Assembly: GCF_003201835.2 (NCBI RefSeq)
Contig: NZ_CP029289.2
Span: forward strand, 2,178,501 to 2,242,500
Length of the DNA: 64,000 nt
DNA from: Acidianus brierleyi
Lineage (GTDB): Archaea; Thermoproteota; Thermoprotei_A; Sulfolobales; Sulfolobaceae
Direction: 5' to 3'
Shown: positions 54,165-62,602 of the stretch, one piece after another
Position numbering within the stretch: the first letter of the stretch is position 1
Layout of the letters: the number at the start of each line of letters is the position of its first letter
Program-made: the position numbers and the translations under genes
Notes under the pieces: model-generated
What the model was told of the DNA's origin: nothing
Database searches by the model: none
What the model saw: only the letters and a program-made list of their open reading frames with translations

Positions 54165-55307
54165 ATGAAATTCATATTTGGTAGACCTATTGATGAACCT
54201 TTTGATAGAGAAGAGGAAATTAAAGCTTTAAATGAATTAATAAGCAGGAATCAACCAACTGCAGTATTAGGCATAAGAAGAATAGGAAAAACGTCTATTA
54301 TATTAAACGTTCTTAAAAATCAGAATATTCCAAAAATTTATATTAATGTAGAAGATTTTATAGAAGGAAAAAGTATTGACATTATAGGTTTATTTTCATA
54401 TTTTTCTTCCTCCCTTTTATCTGAGGCTATAAAATTCATGGAACCAAGAAAAAGAATACCTATAGTATTAAAAGAAAAAGGAGAAGAAGCTATAAAAACA
54501 TTAAGGGAGATTTTAGGCTATATTAAAATAAATTTCAATATAAATTTAGGAAAAGTAGAGATATTTTTAGATAGTACAAAAAAAGGTGGAATCAAAGAAA
54601 GTTTAAAGGAATTATTAGATCTTCCTCAAGAAATAAGTGAAAATATAAATAAAAAAATACTAATTGTATTAGACGAATTCCAATACTTAAAACTAGGAGA
54701 ACAGAACTTTCCAGGACTTTTCCACTCACTAAGAAGTAAATGGCAATTTCAAAATAACGTAGAATACGTAATCTCCGGATCTGCTGTTGGTATGCTTGAG
54801 AATATATTTAAGAAAAATCAGCCCTTTTATCAATTTTTCTTTCCAATATATATTAAACCTTTTTGTAAAGACAAATCAGAGGAATTTCTTAGTGAAGGAT
54901 TTCAAGATGAAGGTAAGACTTTCCTAGAAGATGGAATAAAAAAGGCAGTAGAATACTTGGATGGAATACCTGCATGGTTAAATTATTTCGGAATAAAATC
55001 CGTATTAGAATGCAGAACAATAGACGAAAAATGTGCAAATAAGGTAATAGAAGATATCTATAAAGATCCAGTAATTCAAGTTATAATAAAAGACGAATAT
55101 AATAAACTAGGGAAAAACGCTAGAAAAATACTGAAATTTATAGCTAATAAAGGAGGAGAAGGTAACTTAAGAGGAATAGAACTTTCAAGATCAAGTATAA
55201 ATGAAGGAATTAAGAGCTTGTTTAATGAAGGATATATTGAAAGGAAAGATAGAGGTGTATATAGAATAATAGATCCAATTATGAGTAAAATTGTCACTAT
55301 GCTCTAG
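54165..55307 (+). CDS. Archaeal AAA-type ATPase with C-terminal winged helix
   Basis: A 380-residue member of the archaeal ATPase/STAND-like group. FGRPIDEPFDREEEIKALNELI is the family start, VLGIRRIGKTSIIL the Walker A (residues ~36-49), ILIVLDEFQYLK the Walker B, and YVISGSAVGML sensor 1. The last ~60 residues form a winged helix (ARKILKFIANKGGEGNLRGIELSRSSINEGIKSLFNEGYI). Such proteins are common near mobile DNA and toxin-like genes; their targets are unknown. The 12-mer TACCCATGAAAT occurs twice around the start. Confidence 0.85.
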   Translation: MKFIFGRPIDEPFDREEEIKALNELISRNQPTAVLGIRRIGKTSIILNVLKNQNIPKIYINVEDFIEGKSIDIIGLFSYFSSSLLSEAIKFMEPRKRIPIVLKEKGEEAIKTLREILGYIKINFNINLGKVEIFLDSTKKGGIKESLKELLDLPQEISENINKKILIVLDEFQYLKLGEQNFPGLFHSLRSKWQFQNNVEYVISGSAVGMLENIFKKNQPFYQFFFPIYIKPFCKDKSEEFLSEGFQDEGKTFLEDGIKKAVEYLDGIPAWLNYFGIKSVLECRTIDEKCANKVIEDIYKDPVIQVIIKDEYNKLGKNARKILKFIANKGGEGNLRGIELSRSSINEGIKSLFNEGYIERKDRGVYRIIDPIMSKIVTML

Positions 55308-55724
55308 TACGATTAAAAATAAATTAATTGTCCTAAAAGATTATATTAAAACTACAAAAGCTCCTTTTTAAGTATTTATCTTAAAAATATCATGTAACAG
55401 TTGCAAACCACGACCTAAGTTTTACCATAGGCAGAAAACACTAGGCTCTCAGTACATTCGCTATTGTCTCTAATAAGGAACTACACACTTCATATCTAAT
55501 ATAGTTAGATGAGAATTTATCATAGCAACGTTCCTTTCGGGTATAAAGATCTAAGATAAAGAATTATCGGAATTACTAGCGTGTTAAGAAGATTTTCCAT
55601 AAATATAGAGATTATAAAATTAATATGAATTTAAAAACTAAATGATTTCTCAGAAGCTTTTCTTGACGAAATATCTTTTCAACATTGGACAAGATTTATT
55701 TAATAACTTCCGTTTTTAGCAATT
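55308..55724. other. Intergenic region, nothing recognised
   Basis: About 415 bp without a protein-like ORF. Slightly higher GC at about 55400-55560 than its surroundings, but I could not find a stable fold or a known RNA. Confidence 0.35.
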
Positions 55725-55893
55725 ATGAAATCAAAAAGTTTGCTGAGTCTAATATAGTTAGTTATCATTACATTAGTTTTAATTACATTATTCTCCATAT
55801 TTCATTTTCCTGTTTACAATACACAATCAAATAATATTCTTCACAATATAATGAACATAACCCCTTTACCAAAATTACATTATTATAATTTAT
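55725..55893 (+). pseudogene. 5' part of the split secreted-protein gene (3' part at 10722-11446)
   Basis: Starts MKSKSLLSLI, then a TAG at codon 11 (55755-55757), then LVIITLVLITLFSIFHF, clearly one signal anchor interrupted by an amber codon. The frame runs to KLHYYNL at TTTAT (55889-55893). The first base after the mobile DNA in the 3' half (complement of 11446) continues the same codon to give NLLNGSKLL. 169 + 725 nt = 894, a whole number of codons. Confidence 0.8.
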
Positions 55894-55934
55894 CTGAACA
55901 AGGGTTCAAAGGGGGCGGAAGACTCCATCCGTAA
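55894..55934 (+). mobile_element. TnpB left-end remnant
   Basis: CTGAACAAGGGTTCAAAGG followed by GGGCGGAAGACTCCATCCGTAA is the outer left end of a TnpB element, cut in the loop of its hairpin by the ISH3-like element. The partner half (the arm GGGTGGAGATGG) is now at 12116-12135, in element A. Confidence 0.8.
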
Positions 55935-55948
55935 CGGTAGACCCAAAA

Positions 55949-56644
55949 TCACCTCCTTAAAAATAAATCTATAGTGTAAATAAGTGTTTCAATTATATTA
56001 AATGTAAAATTCTCTGGATTGAATAAATCAGGAAATAAAAGAATTAATAATAATCTAAACTCCTCTCTCCCCACCTCCCCCTTGAATATGGTATATAAGG
56101 AGTAGAGCACAAGGGCCAGCACGAAGATCAACGTGCGGAAAACAAACTTAGTAGAACTAGTAAATGGAAGAAAAGCCTTAATGTTCCTATAAGAGGTCTC
56201 TATGGGACCTCTTACCTTATTGTACAAATCCAACACTTCCCTCTTGGGCAGATCTAGATTAGTAGCCCTAGCAAAATAAACAAGACTCTTCTTCTTTCTC
56301 CTCACTTTTTCCTTGCTATACACGAGAAGCCTGAACTTGACCTGCTCATCCCTCCTATGCCTCTTACTATTAGTTGTGTAATCCCCGTCAAACTCCTCAA
56401 ACACCTTCACGTCCCCAACAGGCACAGCAATTATATACTTAAACTGTGAAATGAAATTGAGCACATCAACTGTGTAGAAACCAGCGTCAAGAGTTATCAA
56501 CCTTATCTTGAATCCCATTGCCATTACTTGCTCCACGAGGATCTTCACTATCTCGTCCTTAGTCATACCGTTCACTTGCGGAATAAAGGCAAGTAAAAGT
56601 ACTTTCCCCTTATACTTGGTTGTTGCAGTTGCGTAGTTCCACGA
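55949..56644 (-). pseudogene. ISH3/IS4-like transposase, C-terminal part
   Basis: Reads from GNSWNYATATTKYKGKVLL through LITLDAGFYTVDVL, NSKRHRRDEQVKFRLLVYS and GPIETSYRNIKAFL to the normal C-terminus LFLRR. It keeps the five bases missing in copy 1, hence one continuous frame. Cut off from its N-terminal part (57926-58289) by the IS5-like insertion. Confidence 0.82.
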
Positions 56645-57925
56645 GAGAGTGTCCCAAGTGCAAATAATTGAATAAATCTATGTAAAGGTTTATAGATAAT
56701 AATTCAAAAGATATTGTGAATTACTGAGAAATTTTGAATTTTCGCTTGAAGCAAAAAGTCGCGTAATACTTAAAGGGAACCGGGACGATGTAGTACCGAT
56801 TCACATGAAGCATTGGATAGAATACTACAACGGCCCGGTCCCCTATGAACATTTATCAGCAAGGCATAAAACACTTGTGAAAATGAACTACATGCTGATC
56901 ACGTCTGAAGTGCTGTCGCGTCTCTCTGACCTCTTCATATTGAGAGCGTTAATAGTTATGATTGTGTGGACGTGCTCCTACAGGGACGTGCGGAGCTACT
57001 ACGAGTCAGACGTGGTGGTAAGGTGGTTCCTAGGCGAGTACAAGTCTAAGTCGGAGATCCATAGGAGGGCAAAGAAATTTAGGGGAGAGGTAAAGACTCT
57101 GTTCAAGGAGTACGCCAAGGAGTTGGAGGGGAAGATGAGTAGACTTGCTGACTACTTACCTAGCAGTGCGTTATACGGAAAGGTTGGAAAGCTGTGGATC
57201 GTGGATTCCTTCCTAATCGAGGTACCCTTCGGGAAGAGGAACAAGGAAACATTGAAGAAGAAGTTTGAGCTAGACCTAAGGCAGAGGAAGTACAGGGAGG
57301 CGGCTAACACGCTCTTCTTTTACATTAAGTGCAAAGTGAGGAGGAGGTTCAAGGGAGAGTTTACAAAGAAGAGGAACAGGAGTTACTTCGGCTTCAAGGT
57401 CTTCAACCTCATGTCGCCTACAATGATAGTTCACGAGATTCAAGTGGAACTGGCCAATTTTCCGGACAATAAGGTTGGCTTCTCTCGCAGCGGTTATAAG
57501 GTAGTGGATAGGGGCTTCGTGGGGAAGTCCTCGACCTGGTTGATAGGTTTCTCTAGTTTCAGGAGTGGAGTTCTTTGGGATCTTCTTGAGGAGGTATTGG
57601 AGGCCTTACGCTACTGAAAAGGGTATGGTCGAGTTCTTTGTCTACGTTATCGCGTTGATTTACAACTCCTACATCTACACTTCTGTGTTATCGCGTGTTC
57701 CGGAGAGTCAACTCGCCCACTAACTTGTACCGCGAGAGTTGATCAAGGTAGTGTGGACTATGTTGGAAATTCTGTTTTTCTCTATACTTGATTATTTTCC
57801 ATTACAATATAAGCTTAATCTCTCGTTATACTGAAAGATATAATTATATTTTATTCTTAATTAATTATAAAATTGTTTTTCTATCATACTATATTTATTC
57901 AATTATTTGCGCTTGGGACACTCTC
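56645..57925 (+). mobile_element. IS5-like insertion sequence nested in ISH3-like copy 2
   Basis: About 1.28 kb. Inverted repeats GAGAGTGTCCCAAG(T/C)GCAAATAATT at both ends; ACGA duplicated at 56641-56644 and 57926-57929. The surrounding ISH3-like transposase reads through cleanly if the IS and one ACGA are removed, compared with copy 1. Resembles Sulfolobus ISC1058/ISC1234-type elements. Confidence 0.85.
56805..57723 (+). pseudogene. IS5-like DDE transposase, frameshifted near the end
   Basis: The first frame has the Asp in LWIVDSFLIEVPFGKRN, a FGFKVFNLMS strand and the second Asp in KVVDRGFVGKSS, then goes out of phase. After about 57548 the neighbouring frame gives VSGVEFFGIFLRRYWRPYATEKGMVEFFVYVIALIYN, containing the catalytic Glu, and ends at the TAA at 57721-57723. 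So one base was lost or gained near 57548. The start ATG at 56805 follows a clean leader. Confidence 0.8.
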
Positions 57926-58289
57926 ACGAGTTTCCTTTTTCAGAGCTCCCGAGCCCTTTCACTGGTTTCCCATACCACGTCTTGGTTGTCCAGTCTATTG
58001 AAAGATCTATCTCATTCACTCCCTTTAATATCTCCAAGGATATTTTCCTAGCTCTTTCCAATAGCTTTTCAATCACTTCCATCCCTTGTTTCTCTACGTA
58101 ATTCCTCACGGTCTGTGGGGATACGTCATACGCTCTGGACTTGTTCTCTACTGAATCGTTCCACAAACACGCGGAGATGAGAGTTTTTGCTACCTCATCT
58201 ACCTTTTCCCCTTGGAAGTTCAACATGGAAAGTAATTTATATCCTATTTGTTGAATGTTATTTTGGTGAGGGAGACCGGGTGTTACCAT
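57926..58289 (-). pseudogene. ISH3/IS4-like transposase, N-terminal part
   Basis: MVTPGLPHQNNIQQIGYKLLSMLNFQG through LSIDWTTKTWYGKPVKGLGSSEKGNS, the same N-terminus as copy 1 with the first catalytic Asp. It ends at the IS5-like insertion and continues in 55949-56644. Confidence 0.82.
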
Positions 58290-58481
58290 CTTCCTATCTC
58301 ACGTGGTAATACTCCATCTCCCTCGCCTTAAACCCTTTCTTCAATTCTTTACACTCTTATAAATTTCTTTATCTTTTATAAATTCGATATTATCCTACCA
58401 GAAATATTTTTTCTAATATGATTTTGGGTCTACCGTTACGGATGGAGTCTTCCGCCCCCTTTGAACCTATATAGATTAATT

Positions 58482-58613
58482 AGTTGGGGAGGGTAATACT
58501 CTCCAACTGGGAAACATGGTCGACCCCTTGACTGAAGCAAAGTCTTCGATCGGGGGCGTGACAAACCCCTACCATCGGACTGAACATTGTGATAATATGC
58601 ACGGATATAGGTG
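58482..58613 (+). ncRNA. Predicted IS110 bridge RNA, copy 3, changed target guides
   Basis: Counterpart of 44029-44160. The donor guides (ACTGAAC, ATATAGG) are unchanged, but the left-target guide reads CCCCTTGA (58524-58531) instead of CCCTTTGA and the right-target guide ATCGGGGG (58549-58556) instead of AACGGGGG. Pairing with the present site is weakened. Confidence 0.58.
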
Positions 58614-59573
58614 TGATAAAGAGGTAGGGATCCTAGGAATAGACATATCAAAAGATCATCTAGTATCGAGTGAGGGGAGGGTCTACGAGAACAACAAGAA
58701 GGGTTATGAAGAAATACTAAAAGTGAAACTAAACACAATAGTGGTCGAACCGACAGGAGCATACTCAATAAAACCATGTCAATACTTCAAGGAAAAAGGG
58801 ATCAAGATACTACAAGTAAGCCCAAATATACTATGGAAGGAGAAGGACTTGAGAGGAAAGAAAACAGATTTTTACGACGCACAAAAACTAATAAACATGG
58901 CAAACAAGGCAAAGGAGTACAACTACAACCCATTGAAAGAACTAGTAACACTATACGTCTTCCTAAAAGACCTTGAAGTAAAGTACAAGAACAGGGTAAA
59001 AAGAGCACTATTCCTAGTCAGTGACGAGGAAAAAATAAGCAAGGAAATGCTTGAAGAATTCTCTAAAGGAAACTTCAAAATACAATTATACAACTTGGAA
59101 CAAAGATCGTACTTGAAGAAATCGAAGTATTATCTAAAGCACTACTGGAAACAAGCGAGAAAATAAAAGAAGTAGAGAAAATGATACAATTACAGTCTGA
59201 AAATCACGTTCTGCTAACTATACCGGGAATAGGAAAACTTTCTTCGGGAATAATAATAGGCATTGTTGGAGACATTAAACGCTTTCCTAACCCTGAGTCC
59301 TTCGTAGCCTACTGCGGTTTAGACCCAATAGTTGAGAGGAGCGGTAAAGCTACTGTAAGTAAGGGAATCTCGAAGAAGGGTAATAAGTACTTGCGCAGCT
59401 TGTTCTACTTCCTCGCTGAGATGAATTACTCTCGTAATCCTACATTACTAGAATTTTACGAGAACCATAAGGAAAAGTTGAAGGGAAAGAAGTTGTACAC
59501 TGCTTTAGCCAGGAAATTGGCTAGAATAGTTTGGAGTGTTTGGTATAATAATAAGCCTTATGAGCCTAAGTGA
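58516..59573 (+). pseudogene. IS110-family transposase, copy 3, frameshifted
   Basis: Same protein as copies 1 and 2 up to FKIQLYNLE, where four bases (GTAC) are missing at about 59097; the rest (MIQLQSENHVLL to the normal end YNNKPYEPK) continues in another frame from 59181. The DEDD part is intact, the Tnp_2 domain is lost, so this copy should be inactive. Also differs from copies 1 and 2 inside the predicted target guides. Confidence 0.87.
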
Positions 59574-59674
59574 CCATAAATCGCCACGTGGATTGAAAGG
59601 TACACGTGGCAATCTTAGTTGACATTATGCTTGAAGTTCAACCGAAATATTTATTACTGAACGCCCTTGTTAAG

Positions 59675-59958
59675 ATAAACCAACCTAAAGTGTTGAGGAA
59701 ATTGAGAAATGAGAAAGTTTTCCATCCCTTGTTAAACACGTCCTCAGATATCCTTATTTGTTCTTTATTAAATCTAGGTCCCATAGAAGTTGCTATTCCT
59801 AAGACTATAGAAGCTGAGAGATTTCCTAACAAGAGTGAAATTATTGTTAAATCAGGTGAAAGGCCTAATACTGCCGGTATTAAACCAATTGCATACTTTG
59901 CGACTGCAGTATTTGATGAGAACCAAAGCGTTAAGATCGAACGTGGTTTTACAGACAT
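59675..59958 (-). pseudogene. 5' part of the split NCS1 permease gene (3' part at 16218-17109)
   Basis: Starts MSVKPRSILTLWFSSNTAVAKYAIGLIPA; WF-x-N and the first two helices, then GNLSASIVLGIATSMGPRF and SEDVFNKGWKTFSFLNFLNTLGWF correspond to the N-terminal third of NCS1 permeases. It ends in TTTAT at the IS110/TnpB left end; residues beyond (ILTRAF...) belong to the IS. The rest of the gene, beginning VNVTLGG, lies 43 kb away on the opposite strand. Confidence 0.87.
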
Positions 59959-59986
59959 ACGAACATGTGTTCTACTTATATATTAA

Positions 59987-60582
59987 AATTATTCTAGGCT
60001 AAAATTGATTTATAGCCTATATCTATAAATAAAGGAGGAAGTAATGTTACTTTCAGTTCTTATTTTTAATCTTTCCTTCAAGGAAGTTTTTATGTAAAAC
60101 AGAGTATATGTCATATCTTATTTTAGATTCTTTTTCAAAGTATTTTATGGATTTATGTTCTTTTATATTAAACTATATAAATCTTCGATCTATTGCTTAT
60201 GTATTTCCTCTATCTCTTTTAATATTTCTTTTCCTTTATTATTAATTTTTATATTCTTTATCAACTATATATGCTTCCTAATAGTGAACTAATTATACCT
60301 CGAATTGAAAATCTCATATGACAATCTAGTAAACATTATGTCTAATGTCCAACTGAAGATATATTACCAAATAGTCTTATAAGATAAAATGATTTATTAA
60401 CTCTAAAAATATGTAATAATTATAAATTATTTTAATTAATTTTTAAACTTTGACAATTATATATTTCCTATAAAACTAAAATCAGATAATCGATTAAAAA
60501 CAAAGGTTCTTATGGGTAAATTTCTCTTTACTTTATATAAGTTTACAAAATCTTTAAATTTGTAAATAGATTATTTGCATAC
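59987..60582. other. Intergenic region, nothing recognised
   Basis: About 600 bp, very AT-rich, with no protein-like ORF, IS end or GC-rich segment. It probably contains the promoters of the permease gene (leftward) and of the regulator at 60583 (rightward). Confidence 0.4.
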
Positions 60583-61758
60583 ATGGATATCTTTGATGCA
60601 ATTTCAAACGAGCTGAGAAGAAAGATAATAAAATCGTTAGATAAGCCTAAATCTTTCTCTCAACTTTCGGATGAACTTAAGGTAGAAAGTTCAGCGTTAG
60701 CTTTTCATTTGAAGAAACTTGATGGGTTAATATCTAAGGATGAGCAAGGTAACTATATACTAACTGAGGAAGGAAAAAGAGCTTTATCCATAATAAATGT
60801 AATAGAAAATCAAAATATATCACTTACAAATTCACCTAAGATTCCTATGATAATTCAATACGTAGATAATTTTGTTGTAAATGAAAATATGATAAAAAAA
60901 TTAAAGGAAGAAGGAAGAAAACTTATTATCAAGGACGTTAATACTGTAGAATTTAAGGAGATAGATCCAGAACTTCTAGATAGTGTATTGGAAAATATAG
61001 AGAATGTAATAACTGTTAAATGTCCAGAAGATCTAGTCAATGTAATTTCTTCTAAATCTAAGGAAATAATTTCAGTTGAACATGAGACTGAAGAAACTTC
61101 GAAAAATGAAATTGAAATATTTCAACCTGAGAGTTTAGTTGGTAAGTTTATTTCAGCGTTTCTACCGAAAATAAGAATAAACGATAAATTAAAAGTAATT
61201 TATGATGGTCCTCTTCAACCTACTAATGATTTACATATAGATCTCGATGGAGGAGTAATAAAAATATCAAAGGGAGAACCACATCTTTTTGCTAAATGCA
61301 GGGAAGTAGACGACTTAGATATAGATAAGGATAATATAGAGGCTGATGGCTGCTATATAAAAATTTCCTATCCTGATTTAAATTCTCTTGATGTTACACT
61401 GGACGGAGGTAAAATAGATGTCTCAGGATTAAAAATAAACAAATTTTCAGTCGACGTTGATGGCGGATTAATAAACCTCAACGTTTCAATACTTGATGAG
61501 GCATACTTAAGTATAGACGGAGGAAAAATTGATGGGAAAATATCGTTTTTACCAAATCAAAATTCTAAACTGACTATAGCTGTGGACGGAGGACTAGGGA
61601 ACATTTCCATATCTGTACCTAATGACGTTACTGTAATTTCATCTTCTAACATAAACGGTGGAGTAGTTACTTTACCTAAAAGCAGGATAGGTAAAAACGG
61701 TATCTTAAACATAAATGCGTCGGTAGATGGAGGAGTAATCAGAGTGAAGGAAGAATGA
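60583..61758 (+). CDS. HTH regulator fused to a beta-helix (DUF4097-like) domain
   Basis: A 391-residue protein. The first ~75 residues form an ArsR-like winged helix (DAISNELRRKIIKSLDKPKSFSQLSDELKVESSALAFHLKKLDGLI). The middle is charged. From about residue 205 there are repeated D-G-G turns (IDLDGGVIKI, VTLDGGKIDV, VDVDGGLINL, LSIDGGKIDG, IAVDGGLGNI, ASVDGGVIRV) spaced ~20-25 residues, forming a beta-solenoid like DUF4097 proteins. No membrane helix, so it is cytoplasmic; it might sense a cell-envelope or internal ligand. Overlaps the DUF72 gene by 4 nt (ATGA). Confidence 0.8.
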   Translation: MDIFDAISNELRRKIIKSLDKPKSFSQLSDELKVESSALAFHLKKLDGLISKDEQGNYILTEEGKRALSIINVIENQNISLTNSPKIPMIIQYVDNFVVNENMIKKLKEEGRKLIIKDVNTVEFKEIDPELLDSVLENIENVITVKCPEDLVNVISSKSKEIISVEHETEETSKNEIEIFQPESLVGKFISAFLPKIRINDKLKVIYDGPLQPTNDLHIDLDGGVIKISKGEPHLFAKCREVDDLDIDKDNIEADGCYIKISYPDLNSLDVTLDGGKIDVSGLKINKFSVDVDGGLINLNVSILDEAYLSIDGGKIDGKISFLPNQNSKLTIAVDGGLGNISISVPNDVTVISSSNINGGVVTLPKSRIGKNGILNINASVDGGVIRVKEE

Positions 61759-62417
61759 TATACGTCGGAACTTCTGGCTGGGTATACGATTGGAATGAGA
61801 AAGGAAATTTAGATTGGTACGTTAAAAATAGCGGTTTAAATGCTGTAGAGCTTAACATGAGCTTTTACAGATTTCCATTTAAAAATCAAGTTAAGTCATG
61901 GAAGAAATATAGTATAAAATGGTCTGTTAAAGTTAATAGATACATTACTCACGTCAAAAGAATGAAGGATATGGAAAGCTGGGAAAGATTCTACGAATTA
62001 ATGGAAGATCTTCATCCTGATTTTTATTTATTCCAATTACCACCAAATTTCAAATACTCTGATGAGAACTTGAAGAGAGTAAAGGAGTTTTCTTCGATTC
62101 TTAAGGATAGAATGGCAGTAGAATTTAGAGAAAACGAATGGTATGATAAATTACCTAAGTTAGACTGCACTATAGTTTCTATTGATTCTCCTATAGGAAC
62201 GTATATTGTCAATACTTCTGGTAAAATATACCTTAGAATGCATGGTAGAGAAGATTGGTATAATTATGAATATAGGGAGAACGAATTGCTCGAAATAGCT
62301 GAGAGAATTAAGGATAAAAATCCTAACGATGTTTACGTTTTCTTTAACAATGATCATTACATGTTAGATAATGCCAGAAAGATGAGAGAGATTTTAGATA
62401 AAATGTTTAAAGTGTAG
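61755..62417 (+). CDS. DUF72 (YecE-like) protein
   Basis: A 220-residue TIM-barrel protein of the DUF72 family. IYVGTSGWVYDWNEKG is the usual start, VELNMSFYRFPFKNQVKSWKK and WSVKVNRYITHVKRMKD follow, then FQLPPNFKYSDENLKRV, MAVEFRENEWY and KIYLRMHGR, ending VYVFFNNDHYMLDNARKM, the family's conserved end. The biochemical role is unknown. Translationally coupled to the HTH/beta-helix gene. Confidence 0.93.
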   Translation: MIYVGTSGWVYDWNEKGNLDWYVKNSGLNAVELNMSFYRFPFKNQVKSWKKYSIKWSVKVNRYITHVKRMKDMESWERFYELMEDLHPDFYLFQLPPNFKYSDENLKRVKEFSSILKDRMAVEFRENEWYDKLPKLDCTIVSIDSPIGTYIVNTSGKIYLRMHGREDWYNYEYRENELLEIAERIKDKNPNDVYVFFNNDHYMLDNARKMREILDKMFKV

Positions 62418-62602
62418 AATTGAAATTTAATATTATAATATATAATTAATATCTAAAATGTAATTAAATTTCTTATTAAACTCAATTATTACTTATATAA
62501 ACTAATTTCTTGTCTTTATATCAATTTGAAGATTATAATGGAGAACTTTTCTTTAGATGATTAATGACAAAGTTTTTTAAATAACATTGGTAAACTACTA
62601 GT

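Larger units (their letters stand above)
55935..58435 (-). mobile_element. ISH3/IS4-like insertion sequence, copy 2, interrupted by an IS5-like element
   Basis: Ends CGGTAGACCCAAAATCA at 55935 and the inverted end at 58435. Both outer flanks are TnpB left ends in opposite orientation (CCATCCGTAA on the left, TTACGGATGG on the right), so this copy joins two different insertion sites. Without the nested IS it would be about 1.2 kb. The transposase was intact before the second insertion and lacks the 5-bp deletion of copy 1. Confidence 0.88.
58436..59674 (+). mobile_element. TnpB left end with IS110, copy 3
   Basis: From the hairpin arm TTACGGATGGAG through CCCCCTTTGAACC, then IS110 (about 58466-59665) and the outer left end CTTAACAAGGG ending at 59674 on the minus strand, followed by the TTTAT target of the permease gene. 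The body and right end of this TnpB element are now at 15926-16217 (element B), moved away by the large inversion. Confidence 0.85.
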
